64,000 nt of DNA from Fidelibacterota bacterium (GTDB taxonomy: Bacteria > Fidelibacterota > UBA8477 > JABMPR01), in assembly GCA_021734255.1 (NCBI GenBank), contig JAIPJM010000010.1, forward strand, positions 21,370 through 85,369. The letters are read 5' to 3'. Both the position numbers and the translations under genes were made by a program. The notes beneath the pieces are model-generated. The model was given only the letters and a program-made list of their open reading frames with translations, was not told the origin of the DNA and searched no databases. How positions within the stretch are numbered: the stretch's first letter is position 1; every line of letters begins with the position of its first letter. Positions 1 to 8,053 of this stretch are shown piece after piece.

Positions 1-315
1 AGCCTGCTGACAAAACTGAAGCTGATGCCCCTGATCACGTATAAACCTGATGGGTCTCTCGGCCGCGCTGGGATTGTGAAAAATAATGATCAAACCATCC
101 CCAAACTTATCGATCGTGTGATCAGGGAATTGGGTGATCGATCACCAACTGAGATCGGTGTCATGCATGCTGCAGCCCTTCGAGAAGGGAAGGAACTACA
201 GACAGCACTTGAAACAGCATTCCCAACGGCAAGACATATGATGACGGAGATCGGCCCGGGAATTGGCAGCTATGCCGGTCCTGGCACATTGGCCATCGTT
301 TATTTCACCCAATAA
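1..315 (+). CDS. DegV family fatty-acid-binding protein, C-terminal part
   Basis: The reading frame is open from base 1, so the gene starts outside the window and only about 104 C-terminal residues are seen. The pattern LxLMPLITYKPDG, followed by a helix-rich stretch, VMHAAA and finally IGPGIGSYAGPGTLAIVYF, is the usual end of DegV proteins. These bind a single fatty acid and in some bacteria serve fatty acid kinase as FakB. The final glycine-rich segment and the HAAA segment belong to the lipid-pocket domain. The methionine at base 25 is internal to the domain and is not the start. There is no partner gene in view, so whether this is a FakB or another DegV protein cannot be said. Confidence 0.85.
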   Translation, partial: SLLTKLKLMPLITYKPDGSLGRAGIVKNNDQTIPKLIDRVIRELGDRSPTEIGVMHAAALREGKELQTALETAFPTARHMMTEIGPGIGSYAGPGTLAIVYFTQ

Positions 316-393
316 TTCTGACCTTTCAAATTCGATGGGGTTTGTTTGAGCGTCTGCTCTGCATTATTTTCATTTTTTGACAAACCCTCATGA

Positions 394-1326
394 ATGAATG
401 GATTTAAAATGATAAGAAATCTTCTCCTCGCCGCCGTTCTACTCATTTTTCAGGCTTGCAGCACAACCATCCCGGTACAGAATTCAGAGACCTCAGCATA
501 TGAAAAACAGATCCTGGACTGGCATGAGAGCAGAAATGATAGGCTGAACCAGGCCGACGGCTGGCTTACGCTTTCCGGACTGTTCTGGTTGGAGCAGGGA
601 GAAAATCGGATCGGTGGTGGAAACAATAACGACCTGGTCTTTCCTGGAGAAAACATCCCCAATAGACTGGGATCATTGTACCTCACAGGTGATAGTGTTC
701 ATTTCACTGCGGCACCGGGTGTAGAGATCACCCTTAACGATAGCGTCGTTATGGAAGCTGGATTGTCCAGTGACCTGAGTGGGGAACCGGATATCCTGGC
801 ATGGGGCAGTTTGACTTGGTACGTGATCCAGCGGGGGGACCGAATTGGTATCCGGCTGAAGGACACGCTCAACCCGAACTATGTCAATTTTAAACCAACC
901 GAACTCTTTCCCATCGATTCCAACTGGAGGATTCCTGCCCACCTTGAACCATTTGACACGGCGACCACAGTTGGCATTATCAATGTTCTAGGCGATGAAA
1001 GTCCCAGCACAACTCCCGGGATCCTTCATTTTGAGATCAATGGAACACCACAGAGCCTGACTCCGCTGGGAGATCCAGGTGATGAGCGATATTTCATAAT
1101 TCTTGGAGATGCCACGAATGGAATCAGCACCTATGGAGCAGGACGTTTCCTGGTCATCCCTGCGGTGGATGAGAACGGGCAGACCGTTATCGATTTCAAT
1201 AGATCCTATAACATGCCCTGCGTATTTTCACCCTACGCCACCTGTCCACTCCCGCCACCTGAAAATATTCTTGATGTTGCTATCGAAGCCGGGGAAAAGG
1301 ATTACAAGCTGGCAGGTATGCACTAG
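394..1326 (+). CDS. DUF1684 domain lipoprotein
   Basis: This is a secreted lipoprotein of about 310 residues. The N-terminus has a short charged start, a hydrophobic stretch LLLAAVLLIF and then QAC, which fits a lipobox with the lipidated cysteine near residue 22. The body has the conserved features of DUF1684: WHESRNDRL near the mature N-terminus, DGWLTLSGLFWL, and the C-terminal FNRSYNMPCVFSPYATCPLP block with two cysteines. The family has no agreed biochemical function. The start could also be the ATG at 409, five codons in; both give a usable signal peptide. It appears to be a single gene between the DegV-like gene and the accessory island, and is the last clearly chromosomal gene on that side. 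Confidence 0.85.
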   Translation: MNGFKMIRNLLLAAVLLIFQACSTTIPVQNSETSAYEKQILDWHESRNDRLNQADGWLTLSGLFWLEQGENRIGGGNNNDLVFPGENIPNRLGSLYLTGDSVHFTAAPGVEITLNDSVVMEAGLSSDLSGEPDILAWGSLTWYVIQRGDRIGIRLKDTLNPNYVNFKPTELFPIDSNWRIPAHLEPFDTATTVGIINVLGDESPSTTPGILHFEINGTPQSLTPLGDPGDERYFIILGDATNGISTYGAGRFLVIPAVDENGQTVIDFNRSYNMPCVFSPYATCPLPPPENILDVAIEAGEKDYKLAGMH

Positions 1327-1500
1327 TTCTCAAACCTCCTAAACCCTGTCCCTATCTAATCACAAAAGCCCTTACTAAAACAAAAAAGGCTCCCGGGTGG
1401 GAACCTCTATTATTTGCGGAGCCTGTCCCGAGCTTGCCGAGGGAGAGGAGAGATTTGGCTGCGAGCTTCGCTCTATGATCTTTCGCATCTGCCCCTCAGT

Positions 1501-1540
1501 AAACAAGAAAGCCTCCCCGAAAAGGGAGGCTTTCTTGTTT
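1501..1540. terminator. 17-bp perfect hairpin, likely bidirectional terminator
   Basis: Arms 1501-1517 and 1524-1540 are exact inverted complements of 17 bases around a six-base loop CGAAAA. The outer part of each arm is A/T-rich and the inner part is GCCTCCC/GGGAGGC, the layout of a terminator that works on both strands. It lies 175 bases after the DUF1684 gene. Between the two, 1410-1480 holds an imperfect dyad with the phrase CCCGAGCTTGCCGAGGG, which resembles dispersed intergenic repeats of FCB genomes. That resemblance is from memory and is not tested. No gene is supported in 1327-1500. Confidence 0.65.
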
Positions 1541-1859
1541 GCTCCCAAGAGGTCGTAGTAATGCGAACACCATTTCAATCAGGGTGAAATTGTCTTTGGT
1601 CAGCCTAAACAATTCATTGTCTATCAAGAGGATTGACGACTCCAGGGGGTGTGTGCTCTGGGCGACTCTCCCGTGTTCCTATATCCGTCCCAAGCACAAG
1701 GAGAAGGTTACTACCCCTTCCAGGCCCGAAGTAAAGGCTAGACGAGCTCAGGAATTCAGAGCATTGATGCTCAAGTATGGGTGGACACGGGCAGAGCTTT
1801 CAAGGCAACTGGGAGTAAGTCGAGCTTGGGTAACGAGAGTTCTTAAAAAATCCGAGTAA
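1539..1859 (+). CDS. Small helix-turn-helix protein or recombinase C-terminal remnant
   Basis: Only the last 45 residues look conserved. They form a helix-turn-helix: RRAQEFRALMLKYGW, then TRAELSRQLGVSRAWVTRVL. The same kind of segment is familiar as the C-terminal tail of some serine recombinases and as small stand-alone DNA-binding proteins in mobile elements. The first 55 residues have no recognisable pattern, so the true start may lie further in; the ATG at 1767 would leave only the HTH. It may be a real small regulator of the island or the stump of an older recombinase gene. No ribosome binding site decides between starts. Confidence 0.45.
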   Translation: MLPRGRSNANTISIRVKLSLVSLNNSLSIKRIDDSRGCVLWATLPCSYIRPKHKEKVTTPSRPEVKARRAQEFRALMLKYGWTRAELSRQLGVSRAWVTRVLKKSE

Positions 1860-1955
1860 ATTGACAAAGAATATAATTCTTTAAAATTTATTAGGACATA
1901 GGTTTAGGTATGTTGGGACTCTGAAAATGAGCATTAAAGTCGTCTGAAGCGCTAC

Positions 1956-4900
1956 TCACTTCCACTTCGAAAGAGTTTGTTTGAGTCCAATTACAGATTC
2001 TGGCGCATCATCACCAAGTTCATCTAAGATTGAGTTGACTCGCTCTTTCAGATCTAATTTAGTTTCCTTAGGGATGGATTTAAGTATTTGGGGACAATCA
2101 GTTCCAACCAAACGACCAAAAAAGTCAAGTTCGGCAGGTTCCTGGCGCTCGAAAATATTCCTGCCCATTCTGCGAACGATGTCCTCGGCTTTTTCTTTGT
2201 AGATTTCACAATTGAATAAATCTCTTGGCAGTTCATCAACAACTCGCATCAACGCTCCATCTGATTCGATTAAATAATCACGAATGTCCTTGACCAACAA
2301 CTTCTTCTGATTTCCTTCTAAGCTGTTATACAGCAAGTCAATTTCATCCTTATCAATATTGATTTGACGGATATCATGTTGCTCGATCCGGTCCATGATT
2401 GCATCTCTCATTGGTGCCCGGAGTACAGTGTTCACTCCCCTTTCTATGAGAATTGAGATTAAATGAAGCTCTTGGCTATCATCAGCAATAATTTCAAGCC
2501 ATTCAGATTTCTCCAGTGTTGAAATATACCCCTTTATGAAGGCAAGGAACGGTTTGGAGGTAAACGCTCCCAGTTCTAATATTTCGAGATATAGAGGAAT
2601 ATCATCAGGATCAAATCCGTCTTCTATGATCCATTCTTCAAGGTCGCTGTCTTTAACTAAAGCGCCAATTAATCTGTTGTATACATCCTCATCGAGTAGG
2701 TCATTTAGATACTTATAGTGCACCATGAATAATTCTGAAGTAAAGACACCTCCAGACCATTCATTCTCACAGAAGGCTGTTATAATCAGATTTCTACTTA
2801 TTGTGTTAGCGTCAGAAAGAGCAGTTTTTATTATTTCCTGTGCATAGCCCATACTTTCAGCCAAGTCTACAACACCTTGCAAAATTTCTTTATTATTCAG
2901 GGCAGTTGCATAGGTATTTCTTCCCGCAGGAGATTGCCCACGGTTTTGGCCTTGATTTGTACGTGGATCGAGTCGCATAACAAGCAGTAGAAGAGTTGTT
3001 ATCTCATCTAATTTCTGCTCGTATGCGATCTGAATAAAATGATATACGTTTCCACCTTTTACCCATTCTATAAGTCGAGTATCGGTTGACCACTTAATGA
3101 TACCCAGTCTAAAAAAATTATCAATGCAACCCATGTATGCTTCTACGACATTTGCGTCCATTTGTGACGTGTTTAATCGCTCGGCGAGATGGGCTTCAAA
3201 TTGTGACCAGTCAAATTCGGTATTGTATTGGTAGAGACAATTGATGATTGTTGAGTAGTTAAGTTTCACCGTTTCAGATTTAATATCCTTGATCAGCGCT
3301 TCAACAATCTCATCATCTGAGGATGGGGGTTTAAGACAATCGGTGCAGAACGTACCTTCTGGCTCCTTCAATAAACTCATAATCTGCAAATAATCAGTTG
3401 CCGTCTTTCCCAGCACCAATTTGCTCCTAAAGTCTTCTCCCCGCTCCGCAATTAGTCGTGTTATTAGATTCTGAGTCCCCTGCACCCAAGTTTCTAAATT
3501 GTCTACTAAATTTCCATCATCATCAACAGTTACATGTGAAAGTACCTGAATAAGGTTTTCGATGGCCAGTGTATTGTCTTTTGAAAGCAGTGTCTCGTAT
3601 CCTATCAATCCTTTCTGCGATAGTATGGGAAAGGTATCTATTTGGGATAGTGCGATTTGAAGCTGGCTTTCCCATCTTCTAATGCGTGGTTCATAAATTG
3701 CTTCAACTGCCTGAAGTACGTAAGCAGCAACTCCAATGATGTCTGGATCAGATTTTATCCACTCATTTAACATGTTTTCAAATACTTGATCAATCAGGCT
3801 ATCCGTCCCTGGGAAGGCTGCGAGAGCTTCGAGATCAACTAAGGAACCAGATTGAATAGCTGATCTGATAGCCTCATAATTTAGAGCCTGAATTGCATTA
3901 TCTGGCTTAATATTGAAATGCAAAGCAGCGAGACTATGAATGTATTTTTCACTAAGATACTGCACCTTATGCTGCTCAGGGATTTCGTTAATAAATGTCT
4001 TGATTGGACCTTCATGAAATAAAATATGATACACTTGATCTTTAATGGGAATTTCCCTCTGCCACTGCGAAATTGATAGTCCCAATCGATTGATGAATTG
4101 AACAATCTTCCTGGGAGCTAAATCGTTATCAGATTTCTTGTCGTGATCATAAGCCCGTACAATGTCATATGCTTCTTCCTCCGAGAGTCCTGAGAATGCC
4201 AGTGATAATTTCTCTTTCATAAACTCGACCCAGCGAGAGAGAACCGGTTCTGGGATTGAGAAGACAATATCGAATGTTTTCTCAATGAACGAGTCAGCCA
4301 GATATTTATTCCTCTCCTCTAAATTCTTAATCTTAACCTGCCTATCGTTGGCATTTGCTCTTTCCATTAAATAGTCTTCATTAGTTTGAAACTCCTGCCC
4401 CCACCATTTCCGAACACTTTGTTCTGCAAATGGAACTACGAGCCAGACATATGGAATTGTTGATTTTCTATTTGAATCAAATTCTTGCGATATCATTGAG
4501 CGCATCGTCGCCCAAAGAAGCTTGGCTTCATCTCTTTCTACTCGGTCCAGGTTATCAATTACCAACACAATTTTTGACTTCGTTTCTACATGTACTTGTT
4601 CCATCAGGAGTAGGAAGGCTTCTTCAAATTCGATTGAGGTTGGTTCTGGGGTTTGGAGGGTAACTGTATCCTCCACCTGGCTTTCTTCCATCAGATAGGG
4701 TCCGGTGTCCTTAAAACAACCTACTATCCCCTTCGTGATTGCTATTGCAAATGGTAAACTCATCAGGATCACTCCCAGCCATTCACCTGGTGTGAAACCT
4801 TGTTGATTCTGTCCAAGTATTCCATCGTAAGATTTTGCGAAAAATGCGATGCCGACTGGTAGCAATAAAGTACTGAAGCTTAATACCCGACCCCATCCAG

Positions 4901-5303
4901 TGAGCACTGGTGTCCGCTTTGTCTTAGTTGTAATCAGTTTTCTTGATAACTCATTACGCTTATCTTCCCAAAATTTCTTTTTGAGTGGAATATCTTTTTC
5001 GAAGAAAAAGTCGATTAATTTCTCTAAAAATGTCCGTTTTAGAGGATCGCCCCGATGAGCCCATGTATCGAACTCGAAAACGAGCGTGTCCTCTGCAAGA
5101 GTAATTAATTTTTTCTTTACCAATTGAATAATTGTACTTTTTCCAGTTCCCCATGACCCTACTAATGCGATGGACTTTCCATTCTCGTCGTTTGAGATAG
5201 TGTTGGCAATGCTATCAGCAATGCGAGCGTGCCCACCAAACAGGTCATTGTCCGTCGGTACATCAGAAAGGTATTTAATAACTATGCGGTTTTTATCAGC
5301 CAT
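1956..5303 (-). CDS. KAP family membrane P-loop NTPase
   Basis: This 1115-residue protein carries a Walker A motif GSWGTGKST at about residues 49-57 and a Walker B IVLVIDNLDRV at about 245-255. Two hydrophobic segments lie between them at about 139-157 and 175-196. Transmembrane helices inserted inside the P-loop domain are the hallmark of the KAP group (Kidins220/ARMS and PifA). PifA excludes phage T7 in F-plasmid hosts, and KAP proteins recur in defence loci. The roughly 700 residues after the NTPase core are mostly helical and I recognise no domain in them; they may sense or act on an invader. It stands alone as a transcription unit, without the QatB, QatC or QatD partners of the Qat system. 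Base composition is AT-rich compared with the core genes. Confidence 0.8.
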   Translation of the reverse strand: MADKNRIVIKYLSDVPTDNDLFGGHARIADSIANTISNDENGKSIALVGSWGTGKSTIIQLVKKKLITLAEDTLVFEFDTWAHRGDPLKRTFLEKLIDFFFEKDIPLKKKFWEDKRNELSRKLITTKTKRTPVLTGWGRVLSFSTLLLPVGIAFFAKSYDGILGQNQQGFTPGEWLGVILMSLPFAIAITKGIVGCFKDTGPYLMEESQVEDTVTLQTPEPTSIEFEEAFLLLMEQVHVETKSKIVLVIDNLDRVERDEAKLLWATMRSMISQEFDSNRKSTIPYVWLVVPFAEQSVRKWWGQEFQTNEDYLMERANANDRQVKIKNLEERNKYLADSFIEKTFDIVFSIPEPVLSRWVEFMKEKLSLAFSGLSEEEAYDIVRAYDHDKKSDNDLAPRKIVQFINRLGLSISQWQREIPIKDQVYHILFHEGPIKTFINEIPEQHKVQYLSEKYIHSLAALHFNIKPDNAIQALNYEAIRSAIQSGSLVDLEALAAFPGTDSLIDQVFENMLNEWIKSDPDIIGVAAYVLQAVEAIYEPRIRRWESQLQIALSQIDTFPILSQKGLIGYETLLSKDNTLAIENLIQVLSHVTVDDDGNLVDNLETWVQGTQNLITRLIAERGEDFRSKLVLGKTATDYLQIMSLLKEPEGTFCTDCLKPPSSDDEIVEALIKDIKSETVKLNYSTIINCLYQYNTEFDWSQFEAHLAERLNTSQMDANVVEAYMGCIDNFFRLGIIKWSTDTRLIEWVKGGNVYHFIQIAYEQKLDEITTLLLLVMRLDPRTNQGQNRGQSPAGRNTYATALNNKEILQGVVDLAESMGYAQEIIKTALSDANTISRNLIITAFCENEWSGGVFTSELFMVHYKYLNDLLDEDVYNRLIGALVKDSDLEEWIIEDGFDPDDIPLYLEILELGAFTSKPFLAFIKGYISTLEKSEWLEIIADDSQELHLISILIERGVNTVLRAPMRDAIMDRIEQHDIRQINIDKDEIDLLYNSLEGNQKKLLVKDIRDYLIESDGALMRVVDELPRDLFNCEIYKEKAEDIVRRMGRNIFERQEPAELDFFGRLVGTDCPQILKSIPKETKLDLKERVNSILDELGDDAPESVIGLKQTLSKWK

Positions 5304-5528
5304 AAGTAAATAGACTCCTGAATGTTTCGATTATCTAAAAATTGGGTCGCAGGTGTTTATTCTCTCAGGGAAACAACTACCTGAAAGTACCTCTAGCGAA
5401 AATCCTTATAAATACTTCTTTGCGACTATTTCATGTACCGTAATGCAGGAACTTATCAATAGGTGCATTTATTCAAAGGTGAAAAATGTAGTCGATAGTC
5501 GGTTTTCTGTTTTCAGCCTTGCACTGAT

Positions 5529-6620
5529 CTAATCGGAAAAGGGTCCAGTTTGATGCCGCATAATTTGTGATTCGATTTGTTCCACCTGGGCTTTCGCCCA
5601 ATTTACCCAAGCCAAGCCATTCTCACTGCTGTTCATTGCTTCAACTGCCGAAATGAACTTTCGTGTTAATTCACAATTATGCCAAGTCTGAGCACCCTCG
5701 AACAGTCGATCTACTCTCTCGGTCTCCATCTGCCGTACTCTGGCCTCTACCCTTTCTTTTTCTGCTCGGGCCTGATACTCTTTCTCCCACTCTTCCTTCT
5801 CTTGGCGCCTGATCTTCTCATTCTCCGAGATTTTTACCAGCAGGATTATGAATTCGTTTAACCTGTCCTCGATCTTCTTAACCTTGCCATCGGATATCAC
5901 ACTTTGTCCAGGGTAATAGTTCTTGATCCTGAGTGACAACTTCCCAGTTGGAACGAAGGCATACTGATTGGCATGTCGGCTCGTTTTGCGTTCAGGATTA
6001 GGTATTCGCTTCGATGATTCAAAGATATCGAAGGTGATCTCCTCACCGTGCACCTCCACAGATGTATAGCTTCCATATCCCTTCCGAGCAGTAACTGGAT
6101 GACCACGTTTCTCGACTGCCTTAACCAGTGCATCCATGATCCGAAGAGCCCTGCCAAAGCTTTCATCACCCACTGAGACTTCAAGACCGGGAGGTAGGTT
6201 GTGATATTCATGATAGTTTCGACTATTATACATATCATGACGCTGCTTCGTCTGTTTAACCAGAGGATGAGCATTCCTGAGTACACGCTTGACAACGACC
6301 TTATTCACCTCCCTGCTCTCAAACTCCTTCTGCTGTTCAATTAGCTCTGTAGTCGGACTCAGGTTCTTATCAACAGCACCCTTGATGGTGTATGTTTCCT
6401 GCCCACCTGGGCTCATAGGTGGCAGCTTGATTTGCCTAACTCTCTTCCCATGTTGTTTCTTTGCCCAATAACCCAATCCTGGTTTTGGCACCTTGAGTTT
6501 CTTGCAGATCTTGCTTACAGCAACATCGGAGATTCCAAGCTGCTTGGCAACCTTGGTGACAGGTTGTGCCCATACGCGGCCATATAATTCATCCCGTGTG
6601 ATAGTTTTCTCTTCAGTCAT
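5529..6620 (-). CDS. Uncharacterised HTH protein of the 'RDELYxxVW...SDVAxxKICKK...GYWAK' family
   Basis: The protein has about 363 residues. Its first 60 form a helix-turn-helix: TRDELYGRVWAQP, VAKQLGISDVAVSKICKKL and KPGLGYWAKKQ. I know this N-terminal pattern from many unannotated proteins in accessory regions, but no function is established. The middle (about 160-270) is mixed alpha/beta, and about 270-320 is a highly charged EK/RE-rich coiled coil. A longer reading begins with TTG at 6626, but AGGAG lies 10 bases before the ATG at 6620 and only 4 before the TTG, so 6620 is chosen. It is divergent from the winged-helix gene at 6895, so the two share a control region. A DNA-binding role is inferred. 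Confidence 0.6.
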   Translation of the reverse strand: MTEEKTITRDELYGRVWAQPVTKVAKQLGISDVAVSKICKKLKVPKPGLGYWAKKQHGKRVRQIKLPPMSPGGQETYTIKGAVDKNLSPTTELIEQQKEFESREVNKVVVKRVLRNAHPLVKQTKQRHDMYNSRNYHEYHNLPPGLEVSVGDESFGRALRIMDALVKAVEKRGHPVTARKGYGSYTSVEVHGEEITFDIFESSKRIPNPERKTSRHANQYAFVPTGKLSLRIKNYYPGQSVISDGKVKKIEDRLNEFIILLVKISENEKIRRQEKEEWEKEYQARAEKERVEARVRQMETERVDRLFEGAQTWHNCELTRKFISAVEAMNSSENGLAWVNWAKAQVEQIESQIMRHQTGPFSD

Positions 6621-6842
6621 ATACAAACTTCTCCTATACTCATTGACATTGAATTTGACACCCTTTTTCTATATGTCCAAAAATCATACCCCCCTGTCCA
6701 TTTTTCGTACGGGAGTCACGTATTTTTTACTGTATGTTACGTAGTTATTACGGTATATTAACCGCATATTTTACGCATCTAGTTCCGCAATAATTACTGC
6801 TGATAACAAAGGTGCATATAAACATAGAGTTTTTTTAATAAA

Positions 6843-6856
6843 GGCATATATATGCC
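6843..6856. promoter_or_regulatory. 14-bp perfect palindrome in a repeat-rich control region
   Basis: GGCATATATATGCC reads the same on both strands. It lies in the 270-base region between two divergent HTH genes and overlaps the ATG at 6852. The stretch 6705-6790 just upstream repeats short T/A-rich words centred on ACG or CCG: CACGTA, TTACGTA, TTACGGTA, AACCGCATA, TTACGCAT and TTCCGCAA. These could be operator half-sites, or iteron-like repeats of an origin used by the adjacent replication-protein-like gene. The palindrome is plain in the sequence; the function is inference. Confidence 0.4.
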
Positions 6857-6894
6857 CAATTTTCTTCAACCAACAGGTAGCCAAGGAGATTCCC

Positions 6895-7590
6895 ATTAAA
6901 GAACGAGAGAAAAATCTGAACCTTGAATATAAGGAGAGCATTGTTGCTCATGGTTTCCTCCAGATTCCTAACAGGATTGCACAATCTAAGTTACTGAGCC
7001 TGTCAGCGAAATTAGTGTATGGATGCCTTTTATCCTTTATCAGAGAGGATGGTCAAGGAAAGTGCTTCGCAAGGAAGAAAACCATAGCCTTGAAAACTGG
7101 CCTATCGGAAAAAACGGTAGAAAACGCATTGATCAAATTGCGTGATTACGATTTAATTGACTGGGATTCTTCACCTGGACGAAGCAATCACTACTACTTG
7201 GACTCAGACACATTGGTGTTTGCGGAGGCTGAAAAGAAAATCGAGACATGGAGAGAAACCGATGAGGATTCCTTACTAAGATACATTGGAAGTGTTTTGT
7301 ATGTTGACCCCTCGATTAGAGAACTGGTCAGGCATTGGGATAGGCTCAGGCTTGGCTACCAAAGGGAATTGACTTTGCCTCCATGGAATTCTGACGATGT
7401 TGATCGCATGAAAGCAATACTGGATCGCTTTAAGGATAATTCCATAATATTCCTAAACACAGTATGCTATGAATGGGGAGAACTACGAAAGGAGTACAGG
7501 AGGCCAAATGAGCCATTTCCTCCTCTTGAACTTATTTCAAAGGCTTCATTCAAGCCTGCTCTTGTAAAGGGCCTCTTGAAGTCTACATAG
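6895..7590 (+). CDS. Winged-helix (HTH_36-type) protein resembling plasmid/phage replication proteins
   Basis: The core LSLSAKLVYGCLLSFI, then TIALKTGLSEKTVENALIKL and LRDYDLIDW, is the winged-helix pattern shared by many plasmid and phage replication or partition proteins. The frame is open from 6745 with no in-frame ATG or TTG before 7015. GTG at 7015 would cut through the first helix of the domain. A strong AAGGAG at 6883-6888 sits six bases before ATT at 6895, so a rare ATT start is the best reading, and I use it. Alternatively, translation begins at the ATG at 6852, preceded by AAAGG, in another frame, and a frameshift has occurred. The C-terminal 100 residues are not recognised. It may be the remnant or working initiator of an integrated plasmid-like element. 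Confidence 0.55.
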   Translation: MKEREKNLNLEYKESIVAHGFLQIPNRIAQSKLLSLSAKLVYGCLLSFIREDGQGKCFARKKTIALKTGLSEKTVENALIKLRDYDLIDWDSSPGRSNHYYLDSDTLVFAEAEKKIETWRETDEDSLLRYIGSVLYVDPSIRELVRHWDRLRLGYQRELTLPPWNSDDVDRMKAILDRFKDNSIIFLNTVCYEWGELRKEYRRPNEPFPPLELISKASFKPALVKGLLKST

Positions 7591-8053
7591 AATTTACTCA
7601 GAACTTGGTGATAACTTGAATGCTAAAGGGAGTAACCTCACCGGTCATATCTATAGCATCCTCCTCTTCCCTAATTATCACATATATTTAAATAATTATT
7701 ACTTGTTATTTAGTAGATATTTTTATTAGCATGAATATGCAATCCAGTTGCAATCGTTGTTTTTCTATATGTCAGACTTCATAATTGGGTGAGCACAGCT
7801 CTTAATACTTTAATCTATTTATCTATTCACACGATTTTTTCGCGAGTATTCGCTGCTCTAGCCCATTCAATCCAAAATCAATACTACCATCAACCTAAAC
7901 CAGTCCAACGCCGTATATTGACTTTACTGAATTTGCTCAGGTGGACTCATCCTAACGGCGTTATCCGAAAACCAGACGGGCTACCTGAATTTTGATTCAG
8001 CTATCAATGTCATACGCTACAGCGATTGCCGTATTCTGTTAATATGAAATGAT
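7591..8053. other. Intergenic region without a supported gene
   Basis: These 463 AT-rich bases separate the plus-strand winged-helix gene from the 3' end of the minus-strand restriction-modification operon. Short open frames exist, for example 7789-7995, but none has a plausible protein pattern or ribosome binding site. I see no clear terminator hairpin with a U-tract. Confidence 0.5.

Noticed and set aside
1445..1457. 13-bp direct repeat GAGGAGAGATTTG, also at 20751-20763 in tRNA-Asn; possible attachment site at the left edge of the island
   Set aside because: Joining the outer flanks at this repeat would not rebuild the tRNA acceptor stem, and the match does not reach the tRNA 3' end. A chance match of this length somewhere in the window is not very unlikely.
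1956..5303. Qat defence system
   Set aside because: Only a KAP NTPase is present; no QueC-like, TatD-like or QatB gene is nearby.
7789..7995. 68-codon open frame in the gap before hsdM
   Set aside because: Low-complexity composition, no ribosome binding site and no recognisable pattern.
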